Shown here in pieces: positions 33,001 to 47,334 of a stretch of 64,000 nucleotides of DNA; the stretch's first letter is position 1; each line of letters opens with the position of its first letter. Under the pieces are notes generated by a model. The model worked only from the letters and a program-made list of their open reading frames with translations. It was not told the DNA's origin and searched no databases. Made by a program: the position numbers and the translations under genes. The stretch is taken from contig NC_133293.1 of NCBI RefSeq assembly GCF_005239225.2, positions 8,586,333-8,650,332 on the forward strand, written 5' to 3'. The stretch comes from Populus alba. Its lineage: Eukaryota > Streptophyta > Magnoliopsida > Malpighiales > Salicaceae.

Positions 33001-36000
33001 TCACTCTTGTTTTCAGATATTTCCAAAATGCACTAATGAGATGAGGAATTGACTTTGGTATCTCCATTAAAGGTATAGTGAGAATGACATCGAAAGAAAC
33101 ATGAGGCCTCCACTCTAACAGGCTTAAATTTTAGCAAGATGTGACGGTTTAAATGGTATCAGAACTGGAACCATCTAAAAGAAAAGGTTCGGTGTTCAAA
33201 TCTTTGCACCCTCATCTCCATCTCAAAGATTAAATAGTTTTTCCATTGAGCCTTGCAAGCAGCCGTGGCCTATTTTCTTTTCCTTCCATTACACGTAAGA
33301 AGACTTTAGAGAAAAATCCAAAACAGCATAGAAAGAGATGTTTAAGCATAATGTTAGCCACTTAGAAAACTGAATTTTTGGAGTTATTGCCAGTTCAACC
33401 ATCTCATACCAGGTCATAATGACGAGAGATATTTCTGCGAGCTTGTGTAAGAGTATTCTGCCTTGAAACATGCTGGATGAAAAATTTTGCAGATGCAATA
33501 CCAGCTGTGAATAATAATGGTGTCCACCAGCCCCTGAGACAAACAGGGGGAGAATACTTAATGAAATAAGATATAAGATTCAATCTCTTTTAATATCATA
33601 TTCTTGGAGTTACCAGTCACAACACACCTTTTCTTTTTCATCTTAGATGTAGAATTATCAGCATCTCTATTTACAATGAGAATCTGCAATATAAATTATT
33701 AGCAAAGAAAATTCTTTGAAAGTCCATCCACAAGAGATAGCTTATTTCAGTTATCTCACCATGAAAAGGTTTATAAGACCTTCATCTTTGTCAACAAAGG
33801 AAAAATCACCATTGATATATGCATCTGCGAGGCCTAAATCAGCCTGTGTCATTATCTGAGAAAATTTTCTTGGGCTCATTAGTTGTAGTGTAAGTTTTGA
33901 ACTAGGCACTAAATTATTCTAAATTTTAAAATACCTTCTGCTTTTTGTCACGACATTCCAGTTAAAACTTTTCCTGTTAATAATTTTGAACTCAAGGTGG
34001 CATGCAACTCACTCAAAAGCAGAACTACATTGGAGTACATACCTTCCAGTAAAACTGCGGATTGTGAACCTTCAAAACAGTTTTCAGAGAACATTTTTTA
34101 GAAGTTCCTTCAAAGGAGAAAACTGTGCCTCCATCCTCCAGCAAACTGTCAAATCACCATATATTGATTAAAAAAAGAGAGGAAAATCTAGAATGGGCTG
34201 TCAATGGCAGTAATATTCAAGACTGAAAACACAAGCTTGTTGATGAAATGAGAATCAAGTTAAACAATTTGGACAGGTGACAAAGATAGTAATGTTGCAA
34301 CACGAGATTTTATTCTGAAAAGACAATAGAGGAGCTGAATCTACAGAAAGCCCACATTCTGCATCATCCACCCACGACAGAAGAATAATTACAAAGGGAA
34401 ATGAACATTCACTAAATGGCTACATGTTTACATGAACCCATTCCCATGAAGTGAAAAGAAAACACCTCAGATGCTAAACCTCCAATGCTCTCGCAATCCC
34501 GCATCCAAGTGAAAGATGATAACCATTATACAACCTACGTGTGGTCTTGGATAAGCATGTGATGACCTTATGAATATAAAGAAAGAGCAAGCTGTATGCA
34601 TGTTTTCCTAACAACAGAATGCAAGAAAGAAAAACACCATAATAAGGGATTGCAATTATTATCTTTATAAGTGAACTCACGTTAAACAGCCAGTAGAGAT
34701 ATGATGTCCAAGAAATCTAGTAACAAAAAGGCGCGCCCCAGTTTCTAACATAGAAGGCACCATATGTTTTGGATTCCTCAGAATGTCATAGCTTTTTCCA
34801 AGCAAACCATGTGCAGCAACCATGCCAGACTGCAAAGTGTAATAGAGAGACAAATAATTTCATTTTCTTGTATCAGCACCAATACAAACTGATATCCCTC
34901 ACTTGTCCGTGGCAGAACACCAACTTCATGATATCATGAAAAGAACACTGGATACATAATGAATTCATGGAGACAAGAAAACAAGGCCCTGTTTGATTTT
35001 CAATTTCAAGTACCAAAAGCATGTTTCAGAAAAGAGAACAGCAGTAATTCATAAGCAGGTTTGAAAGCTAATTTGTTACCTGTTGCAGGATACATTTTGA
35101 ACTCAATTTTTCAATTCATATTAAAAGGAAAGGTATTTTCATTGCAAGACTTGAAGACGACATTTCCACAAAGAGTTCAGAGAACATAGGTTGGTTAACA
35201 GAATTTCATAGCAGAAATGTATCAGTGGTCGATTCCTTTGTACTCTAGAACTAGAAAACATTTCAATATTTTATACCTTCCCAACAAAAAGAAATGTGGA
35301 AACTGACCAAAAATACAACAAAGATGAATTGAATTTTCACTACAAACATAGTGGTTATCTCTACTTAATTATGTCTACCTTTAGTTCATCTTCATGGAAG
35401 CCATAACCTGAAAACACAACACGAACTGCTCAGTTGATCAAGTATCAAGCTAATCCAGTAATCTAAAATCTGAAAAGTTGCAGTGTCTCTGAAGGCTGAA
35501 CAATAAAAGAAATGAATTATCATGGAAACTTCTAAAGAATCTCTCCTTCTAGATCTGAAAAAAAAAAAAAGGAGTGTAGCAAATAAGCTCATCTCCCCAC
35601 ATCAATTAAAAAACTGTTATTACAAGTTTGCCACAAATTAATGTTAGCAAAGCCACCAGTAGTTGATTGAAGTATTTGCCAGATTATCTAAGGTCGTCAA
35701 TAATTGCCAGAGTCTTCAACCTTCTATCTTATACCGAAACATTATTTCACTTCTCTTATTTTCTTACGAAACACATTTCACTTGCAGCCTATAAGAGTAC
35801 AAAAAAATGAACATAAACCCTTAAAGTTCTATTTTTATCTGGATAACACCAAGTGAAATCATGTCTTGAATCATGAGTGAATCTGGAAAGAAAATAAGTA
35901 CAGAATATAAAAAAATTCATCTGATAGAAGAAGCAAACATTGTATCTGTACTAGTGTCCTTCTTTTCAAGCAAAAGACTTACCCTGGTAGGCTCCACCAA

Positions 36001-39000
36001 ACCAAATTCTCCTCTTGCCTTGAATATGGTCAAGTTCAAGTGAAGCTTTTGTTGCAGCTACAGATGGAACTGGTTGACCAGTCGACCACTTGAGTAAGGT
36101 ATGATCTGGTGCATTATCTGGATTAAGCGTCACAAGAAAAGGTAGACCTGTTTCATCAATATTCTGCAGCATGATACAACATTTCAAAAACAGAATTAGA
36201 TAGTGGGACATTGGGCTAATTTCTTGTTCTTTTCAAATCTGACAGATAAATTCTGAGACTTAAATGCAAATTTAAAAACAAACCTGAAGCACATTCAGCC
36301 AATATGTCAGACAGACTTTATTCTCTGTACTTCCCAAGAAATTCCAAGCACTCCATGCTGCTGAGTTTTGGGGCATAAATTTTTTATCACGGTGAAGGAA
36401 GATTTCGCTGCCAATAGAAATTGTGGAATGATTGAAAATCTTGAGTGAGAGAGAACTAAATGAGTTTACAATTACATCAACTTTTCAACAGTTAGTTTTT
36501 GTTAAACTTCAGCTACAAAAAGTTAAGAAGTGCTCGTTCATTTATTCTTGAGTCCTGACATTATAAATGAAAAGTGGGAAACAATAAAAATAAATACCTA
36601 TACATGTATTGGAAAGCACCAAGTATTCTCGTCTCATCAAATGTTGCTTGCTCCCCTAATAATCCCAGAGCATCCGGGGCATGGACAGCCATTATGCACC
36701 CACTGTACATTTCTAGCAAGCCATCTCTGCAGAGCACTGCACAACCTGCTAAAATACTTCTCATGTTACCATTAGAATTACTAGAGAAAAGTATTGCTCA
36801 TCAGTTATTAAGGATTTTTCAGTTGTTCATTTTCCTTGTTTTAACTTTATTTCAAGTTTTTCTTTGCTTCTGCAGAAGTTGTACATACAATGAACTTCTG
36901 CTTTTAAAATACCTCACATCATCAAGCATAAATCATCATTTTATGTTAAACAAAATCTAAGTGCCTTAAATCTTCCACTAAATTAATGTTACTGCTCACC
37001 CTCATCTGTAGTTGAAACAGCCTGTACCTCACAACCGGTTCGTATTTGGCAACCCCAACTTTCCAGCTTTTCTCTGACCTGATGTTTTGGCACGTTGAAT
37101 GAATATTAAGCACATGAAGCATGCCATTTCAGCTCAAAACTAAAACCCATTAACTAAAAACAACGACTAATCAGACACTTTTAAGAAATAATATGGTGCA
37201 CTGTCAAAGCAACCATTGAGCACCTTGTTGACATAAGAATGAGATCGCCGTCTGACTGTGAGCCACTGAGGCCGACCAAAGAGCTGTATGGTACCAAAGA
37301 GCATTCAGAAATCCGATACATCTGTTTGCCTAGAACTCCAGTAGCAGACAAAAACTAAAGGTTTGCTTACGTAATGCCAAAAGACCTCTGTTCAATGGTG
37401 CATATAGAAATGGCTGGATGACAATGATTGTGATTTACTTGAAACAATTCATGCACGTATTGGCATCACTTGTTGGTTAAATTGATGTATTACACTACTT
37501 TCAGAAAGAACACTTACCTGAAGTAAATGATGATTACGGCAAAATGAGAGTACAGAGAAAGCTGAAAAGTTCATAACTCCTTCTGAAGGGCAGGACCATA
37601 TAGAACCACAAACAGGAACCTAAGAAAAGCAACGTTATTTGTGTCATTAAGTAACTGAACTGATCGAAAGTAGAACCTAATCAGAAGGCTGAGAAAATGG
37701 GACCGAATAAATGTTCTAGAGATCTCACAAGATAAGCCTTCTGAAATAATTCAGAGTAACCTCGTGACTTGACGAATTGCCCTAAGGTTTCATTCCTATC
37801 AACAACAGGGTTATTCTCAAGAACCTCAAGATAACTGCAATACAAAACAAAAATTAATTTAGTTGCCATTGCCACTGCGAGCACATTAAAATTACCTTGA
37901 AACATTAATCAATGCCTTAAAAGGCTTGTCTATCCTTGAACAGAGTCAAATTCCCAGACCACAACTCATGAAATCACACACTGCCAACAATATGTATGCC
38001 CATACAACAAATAAGTCTAGAAGATCAAAAACCAGATAAGTCCTTGAAAATCAAATGCATGTTCAGCTGACCCTTGAATGATAACTCAAGGCCGTGGGCC
38101 ATATTTTTGCACCATCAGGTTAACAATACCAGAAAGAAAAACTTGAAGGTACATAAACACGAGAGAAATTTTATTGAATGTATGGCGATTGCACATCCTG
38201 AATCCTAATTAACAACCTGCCTTGTAAGTTTGATGTAAGCAGCTAATTCTCAGCTCCAAAAATAAATACAAGTACCACATGCGGTCTAAGTTTAATGTCT
38301 CAATGCACACTATACAAAATATATGAAAAGAGAAAGGCTCACCTGAGCACATCATCCTTAAACTTGACAATTTCTCGAAGCATTTTCCAAAAGTATGGAT
38401 TTAACGCATTCTTCTTCTGAGCAAACAAACCTGAAATCCCATTTCTGCTTCCCCATTCACAACCCTTGCCTTGTTCTAAGCTCACTGAGAACGACATATC
38501 TGATAACTCCATGTCTATCCCAAGGTTCTCGAAGAACTCCATCATATTTGGATACGTTACCTGTTCATGATCCCAATATCCTTCCAAGTCAATTAATCAT
38601 ACTCGCAAGTCTGTGACAGAACCTACAACCTTATTTACACATGACCAATTTGATAAGCTTTGGTTAGCTAGGACAAATTCACGTCAAATATTATTATAAT
38701 GAGATTCGAATTTATTTATTTATTTTATTATTATAAAAGAGAGGCTTTAACTCAAGACCCCTCAATGGAAGAAGAAAAACTAATAACAGTTGAGTTATAG
38801 TTATTGACAAAGAGATACTGTTATCATGGATACTATTATTTAACAAGATATATTTTCCTGTAATTAGAACTCTTGTCTAGCTTAGCTAGCAAGTAAGGAC
38901 TAAGTTGTGTTTGTTTATAAAATACAAGGATAATAAATTTCAAAAAAGGACTAAATTAGAAATAAAAATAAAATATAAAGACTATTTTTCGAGAACTACA

Positions 39001-40731
39001 AGGATTAAAAATGAAACTTTATTAAGACCTCCATTGTATCATTAAAAGTTCTCACAACCAAACAAAAGAAATGTAATGAATCATCTCATTATATTGTCAA
39101 TTAGAATACACATTTGATCACTAAGCATGCCATTAATTTTCATGATTTAATACATTTACTTTAACCCTATGGTTTTGTTTTATCTAAGCTTTGAATATAG
39201 GTTTTTCCTGTAAGAATTTAAAAATGGAAGATTTCGGACCAAGAAAAGGCCAACATGTTTCTTACCATTATAACAATCAATAAAAATCAAGGGGTTAAGT
39301 CATAGGTTTTCAAGTATGAAAAGGAGGTTACAATCGTGCTCAAAACCCAGGGAGTAAAGCACCACTCACTTTAGAAGCTTTCATGATGAAATAAAATTTC
39401 AAAGTTTAGGTGTTTTTTAATATAATTATTATTGTAGTTGCTATGTTTTCATTGCATGTATGTCCAGAGTTTTTCAACAACCTTGTTGTTAAAGAATAAT
39501 ATAAATCATATTTTAAAAACTCACCTAATAATTTAAGCTATTAGGTTGAGATTGTTCTTTGACATGGTATCAAAACCTTGATGACTAAGTGGTCACGAAT
39601 TCGAATCTCATCATCCTCATTTATTTGATAAAAAATAAGCACGATATAATGTGGATCTATACAAGTTTCAAGTTCAAAGGGCTTTCAATTGAGAGAGTGT
39701 GTTAGAAAATAATATAAATCACATATTGAAAACTCACTTAACAGTTTAAGTTATTGGGTTGTAAAACATATAAAGATAATAAATGTTAAGTTGAGGAGAT
39801 ATTAAGTTGAGGAGATAAAAAACAAAAACATAAAATAATCCTATTTTTGATATAGTTTTAAAATAATTTTTTATATTTTTAAAATTGAAAATATAAAAAA
39901 GATATATACACTATCTCCATTTTTCCAAAAATAATAATTAAACACCATTTTATTGATTGAAAATGCATCCAACAGAGTGGTACCAAGACAAATAACCTTT
40001 CTAATCTTCCATAACTCTTTTATGATCCCATAACGTGTTATCAAAATAAATAAAAAATAGAATAAATTTTGAAGCCATCAACAATCAACTAACTACTTGG
40101 AGTTGAGCGATTATATATTTATATGCTATCACCAAGAATCTATGTATTCATTATTTAATAATCTAACTTGAAAGAGTTTCCCTTGAGAACAATTGCTATG
40201 CTTTCCAGGCGTCCGCGTCACTACTCGCTAGTCAACGGAAAAGTATAGTTCCATTGTGCCTAGAGGCCACGGAAAAGAATGTAACTGATTAAAAATATTG
40301 TTCTTTGTATTTATCAACCGAATTTCTATTTATCTTTTCAGGAAAAAAACAGGTATAGCTAGCTCCATGTAGTCGAACAAGCACTAGAGTGATCGAGTTC
40401 ATGCATATTTTTTTAATTATTATTTTCTTTCCTCTTTAACGTGATAAAGCACGAGAACATCTATCAAACCATGCCTGTGCCATCAAGGGGAAGCAAGAGA
40501 GCGACAGAGAATTAAAGAAAAATGAAAAATAGATAAGCAGTCGCTGACCCGATTGAAGACCATGAAACCGAGGTCTAGATCAACACCATCGAAGCAGACA
40601 GTTTTCGCATGGCCGCCCAAGGAGTCTTCTTTCTCGTACAGAACAACCTCAACACCCGCTTTTGCAAGAACATAAGCTGAAACAAGTCCACTAATCCCAG
40701 CACCAACCACTGCTACTCTCATTCTTGACAT
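30044..40731 (-). CDS. Oxidase-cyclopropane-fatty-acid synthase fusion, 868 aa
   Basis: A 24-exon gene. Exons (minus): 40731-40549, 38560-38343, 37834-37729, 37619-37518, 37283-37224, 37078-37000, 36745-36598, 36407-36284, 36163-35983, 35407-35379, 34829-34681, 34145-34043, 33855-33760, 33683-33628, 33533-33410, 32590-32528, 32409-32350, 32262-32101, 31814-31741, 31650-31557, 31366-31230, 31130-31050, 30586-30481, 30115-30044. They total 2,607 nt with every phase closing. The N-terminal half (to about 410) is an FAD amine-oxidase-like domain with the dinucleotide loop VAVVGAGISGL at residues 7-17 and LYEKEDSLGGHAKT. The C-terminal half is CFAS: LEIGCGWG at 637-644, CEMIEAVGHEY, FPGGCLPS, DYCAAGF and VVFSRPGN. 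This is the usual plant CFAS architecture and length. It uses SAM to methylenate unsaturated acyl chains of phospholipids; the role of the oxidase half is not settled. No defect is seen. Confidence 0.93.
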
Positions 40732-40803
40732 TGAATGGAAAATCCCAAGTTCTAATCCTGCGTTATTAGCTCGATTGTCTCAGATTTTTGAGGTGCCACA
40801 ACT

Positions 40804-41193
40804 CTGCAAAATATATATATCGAAGAGACTTCAAGCTCGGTAAAGGCCTGTGCATAAGTAGCAGGTGGGATCATGAATAAATAAAAATAACACACAGTTT
40901 ATCAAATTCAGAGTTTTAATTATTTATTTATTTAATAGCCACGATTCAGAGCCCGAAAACTCACGAGTGGAATGCTCATTTCCAAAGATCCACATGCTCA
41001 TTTCCAAAGATTCACACGCTCATTTCCAAAGTTTTGATTATTTATTTGATTATTAGCAGGTTGGTTCCCGTTGGTAGGTTCTCTATGGCGAGTAATATTG
41101 TTCTAATAGGCACACAGTGCATAGAGTACTGGAGCAAAAAACACATGGAGGAGGAGGGAGATATGAGTAAGAGAAGATTGAAAACCTAATTAC
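40804..41193 (-). other. Putative 5' UTR intron of the fusion CFAS gene
   Basis: On the minus strand a donor GCGAAG/GTAATT sits at about 41,193 and an acceptor TTTTGCAG at 40,804, 73 bp before the ATG. This suggests a non-coding first exon somewhere above 41,194. I did not find a convincing TATA box above it. Confidence 0.45.
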
Positions 41194-41449
41194 CTTCGCA
41201 AGATGTTACCAGAATTTGAAGAAAGTGTGCGTCTGGTCTGAACCAACAAGTGGCATTCCCTTAAACCACCGTTTAGCTTCAGGTTCCACCTATCACAACT
41301 CTCAAAAGCTTCGCTGTCTTAAAAGCCAGAGATATATGTCCCAAGCACATAAGCCTGGCTAAAATAGAGTCGCTCTCCCTCTCCTCCTCTGCTAATGAGA
41401 GCAGAAGACTTGAAGACTTGGAGACTTAGATGAGACGAGAATGGAATCT

Positions 41450-42600
41450 TGGGAGGTGTACTCTGTTCTTGTAATTCTGTACCAGTATATTAAAATTATT
41501 CAATAATATTTGGTATTTTTTTCAATTTAAATTATTTTAAAATGTATTTTCAAACACAAAATAAATGTGTAACCAAATATAACTTTAATTCCTTATTTTT
41601 CAAATCTTTAAATTTCACCGATTTGGAAAATAACATAATAATTTAATTATTCATGATTAAAGGTTGTCTCATATTAGATTTTACTTGTATTATTATTTTG
41701 GATTTGACCATATAATACAAACTTTAATTGATTTATCATTATTTAAGCCGGATAAACTATTTATAAATTAATTTTAAAAAGTTTTAATTTAAGTAGATAT
41801 AAATTACACACACACATATATATATATATACAAACATCACTAAAAAAACTTGATTTTTAAATAAAAATTTGTTTTAAAATATTTTATAAAAAAAATTGAG
41901 TTAAATTAAAGCATTTTATTTATAATCTTGATCTTGGACTAGGTTAACCACTTGTTGAGTTTAAAGATTATACTATAAGGTGAAATTCACATTAACATAG
42001 TATATTTTAAAAATAATTTTTATTTAAGAATATATTAAAATAATTTTTTATTTTTGATATTAACATTTTAAAAAAAAAATTAAAAAATTAATTTAATATT
42101 TTTTAAACTAGACATACATGAATACAATTTCAAATACAAAAATAAATTGTGCGCATGAAACCTATCTTTATCACTACAGTATGAAATAATCATTGTAACA
42201 TAAGAAACCATAACAAGGAACAGAAAAAAACAAGAACCGAAATGAATCCTGTCAATATACCATCATAAATTCCACTAAAATGGGCGTCCCGTAAATTCAC
42301 CTTGCACGTCAAGAAAGAGATATATTTTAGGAGTTATCTTTAATTTATTTTTATATATTTGGACTATATTCATAAATAATTGGATAGTATTTGTAGACGT
42401 CTTCGGGCGATCATAACACAGTGTATTAATATATTTAAATAACTCTAGTTAAGTTAATTTGGAAAAAAAAACCTTGAAAAAGAAAAAGAAAGAAAGACCG
42501 TCGGTTTTATCTATCCTTGGCTTTGTACGCACCAGGATGGGCCACGTAGTGATGAATCCATTCGCAGTGGGGAAAGTGCGGGTCTATCTGATCGTGGGCA
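41450..42600. other. AT-rich intergenic region with miniature-element remnants
   Basis: No gene seen. About 41,980-42,130 carries the AT-rich block TATATTAAAATAATTTTTTATTTTTGATATTAACA shared with 43,720, 45,640, 49,400, 60,890 and 63,240. A TA microsatellite lies at about 41,815-41,832. Confidence 0.5.
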
Positions 42601-42608
42601 CATCTTAG

Positions 42609-42801
42609 AGTGTGTTTGGTATTGCGGTAGCTTTTGTGGTTATGATTTGAAAAAAGTTGTTTTATAAAAAGTACTTTTAGTTGAGGTTGGTTTGAAAAAA
42701 TAGGTGTTTGGTTAAAACTGTGGTTGAAATTGAGGTTGAAGAAAAAGTAGTTTAATGTGTTTGGTTAAAAAAATGCTTTTCAAATTGAGGTTATAAAATA
42801 A

Positions 42802-42844
<43 letters not shown>

Positions 42845-43201
42845 CTAATGATTTTTAATTTAAATATTGTAAATTTAATGACTGAATTTTTTTTTACTGG
42901 GCCGGACCCGGCAATAATGTAATTGGAATTGCGATCAAATTTCACAAATGCTACGTCATTATGCGATATCCTTCTAATTTATGTAGTGTTATTAAATAAT
43001 ATTAAGTACTAGTTTTTCGAGTAAAACACAATTTTTTTAAAAAAAAATCAACAATTTCATTATGTACAAAATTCATTCGACAATAACTACAGTTATCATG
43101 ATTTATCTTGCGTGCAATAAAATTAAGTAAAATATTATCAGGAATAAAATTGAGATTAAAGTACGAATAAATTTAATTTACTTTAAACTATTTTTTTAAA
43201 A

Positions 43202-43236
<35 letters not shown>

Positions 43237-43592
43237 TATATTTTTCACGTGAACAATACGAGTGTAATTAATTAAATGTACTAGTTTTTTAGGGAAAAAA
43301 AAACTTTGTGCACTAGTTTTCAAAAAAATAATAATAATAATAATAATTGTTCACGTGAACAGTGCGTTGTGGAGCATGGCTCCGCTGTTCAATGAACAGT
43401 GGAGCCATGCTCCACTGTTAACAACGGTCAGCAGCATGAGAAGCAGCATTTTGCTGCTTCTCAACACCTGCGGTTCAGCCTCAAATATCAGTGGGTCCTA
43501 CCAGCAAAATACCCTGTTTTTTTCTTTAACCAAACACTAGGTAATGTGGTTGCTGGTGAACCTCACCCGCAACCACACTAGCAAACAGCCAC
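42609..43592. mobile_element. About 1-kb inverted-repeat element with internal hairpin
   Basis: The left end GTGTGTTTGGTATTGCGGTAGC and the right end (complement of GCAACCACACTAGCAAACAGCC) form imperfect terminal inverted repeats like those at 21,350. CTTAG flanks both ends at 42,604 and about 43,592, so a short target duplication is possible. It includes TA microsatellites at about 42,815 and 43,203, an ATAATA run and a strong hairpin at 43,369-43,415. The 60-codon frames over the hairpin are not genes. Confidence 0.6.
43369..43415. repeat. 47-bp hairpin
   Basis: The 23-bp left arm starting GTGGAGCATGGCTCC and its complement ending GGAGCCATGCTCCAC are separated by a single A. There is one mismatch in the stem. 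Just before it GTTCACGTGAAC is itself a 12-bp palindrome. The GAACAGT theme also occurs in the 40-bp palindrome at 5,820. Confidence 0.85.
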
Positions 43593-46500
43593 TTAGCTGC
43601 CTGCCACTGCCAGTGGCCTTCCTGGCTGATTTTGTAAAAGTTTTTCCATGGTGGGAGCCGCTCTTCCTTCTGGCTTCAACTTGGCTCGTCAAGGATCTCA
43701 CCTTGGGAGTGTAATTATAATTGATATTTAAAATGATTTTTATTTAAAAATATATTAAAATAATATTTTATTATTTTTAAAAAATTATTTTTTATATTAA
43801 CACGTTAAAATAATTTAAACACAAAAATAATATTAATTTGAACTAATATGTTAAATGTAATTAATGAAATTGTCAAGTCTCTCCTCACTCCCGCAGAATT
43901 CTTATAGTATATAAGAAAAATTTTAATATATATTTCAGTTATTTAACAAGATAAGTCACGTGTTTCACTAAATATCAAAGTATAAATTCCCAAATATTTC
44001 AAACATTAGTTATATTGTTCACTCACGTGCATTTATTTCACACCGTATTAAGATTAAAATTTCCTTTTAATTTCATCCTTTTACGGGGATTGCACGTAGA
44101 ACACACAAGCAATTAATAATGTCATTAACTATATTTAACGGAATGGTTTAATTAAGAAATACAAATTTCTTGACGGTGCAGCTGAGCTTACCCTAATAGT
44201 TGGATGATAAATTTAAAAGTTGCCTTAAATATATTCTTAAACTATCAATGAGCTTCCAACCTTTCAAGTCCAAGCCATTATTTGATTAAAACCTGTTTTA
44301 AAATATTGAGAGTTGTAATTTAATTGATTAGATTTTAAATTTATTTTTTAAAATTTATTAATTTGAGAGCCACAAATCTCAAAATTATTAAAAACTTATC
44401 TAGTCATTAATTTCAATACCTTGAAGAATTATTTAAAAATATACATAAATTTACTCAAACATCCAGTCACCAAAATAAACTTGTCTTAGAAGAGATAATT
44501 ACACTGCTGGTATACCAACTTCTCACTATTTCTCAATCGAGTATATTAATGTTTTTAAAAATCCCAAATCAAGCATCTCAATCTTCATTTTTCCGTTTTT
44601 TTTATGATATGACAATTGATTTTGAACAAATAATTTAAACTTGAGACCATTTATTATAATGAAAATGTTACCTGCAGAAAAATAAATCTATTTATCCTGT
44701 TGAAAAAAATTCTAAATAGCAATGCATGTCCATGAAAGATGATTCCACGCAGCCCACCTAGTACATTTTCAAGAGATGTGTTGCATAATTGTCTAGATAA
44801 TAGTTTAGTGATAAGTGTTTAAAATTAAAGAATTTATTTTTTTATAGTTTCAAATTTGAGCTCTATAACTGCTAATATAATAATTATTGAAGGTTTACAT
44901 GGTCATTAATTTTAGAATCCATGAAATTAGTTGAGATACGTGCAAGCTGGCCTGAATACCCATATTAATAATAATTAAAAAAAAATAGGCGTGTTTGGAA
45001 ATATGGTGTAAATCACGTTTCTAAAAAATTTAATTTTTTTTATTTAAAATAATTTATATATATATATATAGATTATTTTGATGTCCTGATGTAGAAATAA
45101 TTTTTTAAAAAAATATATTTATTTTAATACTCTAAACAAAAAATCTTTTAAACCACTGTCACTCTTATAATTCCAAATATTAATAAAACTTTTGACAGCG
45201 TGCCACTCGATAGCTTAGGTCATCTTGCCAAGGAAGATTTTACTATTTATTTGGTTAATTACGGGGCAAGCTTAAAATTTACGATGCTTCGTATAATTTA
45301 TATTCATTAATTGCTTGTAAAACACATAAACAATTAGTGATTTTATCAACTATATTTAACGGAATGGTTTAATTAAGAAATATAAAATTTGGATGGTAAA
45401 TTTAAAATTTAAATTTGAGACCTTTTATTATAGTAAAAGGTCACTTGTAGAAAAATAATTCCATTTATCCGGTTGAAAAAATCTCGTTCTGTTTGGAACA
45501 AGTTTCTCCCGAAGAAAAGCTCAAAATTTGAAATTAATCAATCAAAACCAGCTATAATGTCATCGCACAACAGAAAAGCTCATGGAAATCAGGCAATACA
45601 AGCTATTCGACCTGTGATTCTTAGCAGGTAACATTGTAATAACAATTGTTTTTTAAATAATTTTTTGTATTAAAATATATATCAATAAATTTTGTGAAAA
45701 TTATTTTTAATATTAGCACATCAAAACTATCTAAAACATACAAACTATATTAAATTTTAGCAAAAAAAACAGTGTCTAAAAAAACAAGAGAAAAAATGAT
45801 ATCATGGAAATGTAATCATTTTAAATAAACAAAAAAATCAATGTTAAATAATAAAAAACAATGTTGAAAAGTGAAAAGAAAAAAAAAACAAGCTAAAAAA
45901 ATATTGCCAGTCGATGTTAACCCATTAATGCCATGACTGGGATCATTTGACCGAAAATAATAAGTTTGGAAAAAACTCAATGCTCAATATTCAATTAATA
46001 AAATATTAAATAATAAAATTCAAAAAATTCAAAAATATAAAAAAAAATAACAATCTTAAGCCAAAAAAAAAATATGAGCCTACCAGGTTGAAACCGTTAA
46101 ACCTACATGTTAAGTTATGAGATTTGGGATAACTCAACATAAAAGAAAACAAAAAAAATCACATAACTCTCAATTTTTTTTGAAAAACAAATATCATGAG
46201 ATGGAAAAGAGTAAGTAAATAAAACTAATGTCAACCCTTATCTCACACCATTTGATTGGAAGCATCAAATATAAAAAAACATGAAAGCTAATTTTCAACA
46301 AATCAAATTTTGAATAATATTTTTTTAAAAAAATAATCCACACAAAGGGATTCAAAATAAAATTAAAAAAGTAATTAAAAGCCAAAAAAACGAACGAGCC
46401 CACCTAGATTAGATAGCCAAACACACAGGGCATGTCATGAAATCAAAATAACCATATAAAAAGGAAAAAAAATAAATTCTATTAAAAAAAATTTTCAAGT

Positions 46501-47330
46501 AATGAAATCAAAAAAAAAAAATAATAATGTTAATATGTGTTAACTTATAAAATTCATAAACTAGTCCATTTAATCGGAAGCATCAAACATAAAAAAAAAA
46601 ATCACGGAGCTTTAATTCCAATAAATCAAATATCAAATGTTAAAATTTAAAAACAAAATCAATCATAAAAAAAGAATTTAAACAAAAAAATGATAATTAA
46701 AAAAATAAAGATCAGATTTAAAAAAAAAACAATAATGAGAGGATGGTTAATTTTTTATTGAATGGCTAAATTGAAAATAAAAATTAATTCTATGAAAGAA
46801 TTAAAAGAATAAGGATCAATTAAAAAAAAACAAATTAAAATTTTTAATTAAATGATAAAATTAAAAATAATTAAAAATTTATAAAATAGTCAAGAAAAAA
46901 GTAAAAAAAAATAAATTGAATAATAAAATTAAAAAAAATAAAAAATTTATAAAAAAATTAAGGAATAAAACTACAAATCAAAATCAAAAAAAATAAAATT
47001 TAATACTCAAATATCTCAAACTAATAAAAGGACAGCGTTGAAAGTTTAGATGCCAAGCATGAATTTTAAGGGAGAGGAAAGGAAAGAAGAAAGAGAAATA
47101 TAATTATTGGTACACTAACTTTTCAACTTTTCTCGATCGAGAAAGTATTGATATATTTGGAATTTTTGGGCCCACAAAAGTCGGTTGAAAACTTGCCCGA
47201 CAATTCATTTATGAAATTTTGGGCACAGAACTTGGCAGATATCACCGAAGGGGCATGGATCGCATTAATGAAATCTTCGGCTCATAACCGGGTTTACATA
47301 TTTCATTGATAAAAAAATTATACTCTATCG
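43593..47330. other. AT-rich repeat region without genes
   Basis: It contains several copies of an AT-rich miniature-element block (about 43,720-43,845, 45,000-45,160 and 45,635-45,785). A strongly A-rich low-complexity stretch at 45,830-47,030 has recurring AAATTAAAAAT motifs. GCATCAAAYATAAAAAAAA occurs twice (46,261 and 46,580). No convincing coding sequence or RNA gene. Confidence 0.55.
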
Positions 47331-47334
47331 AGAA

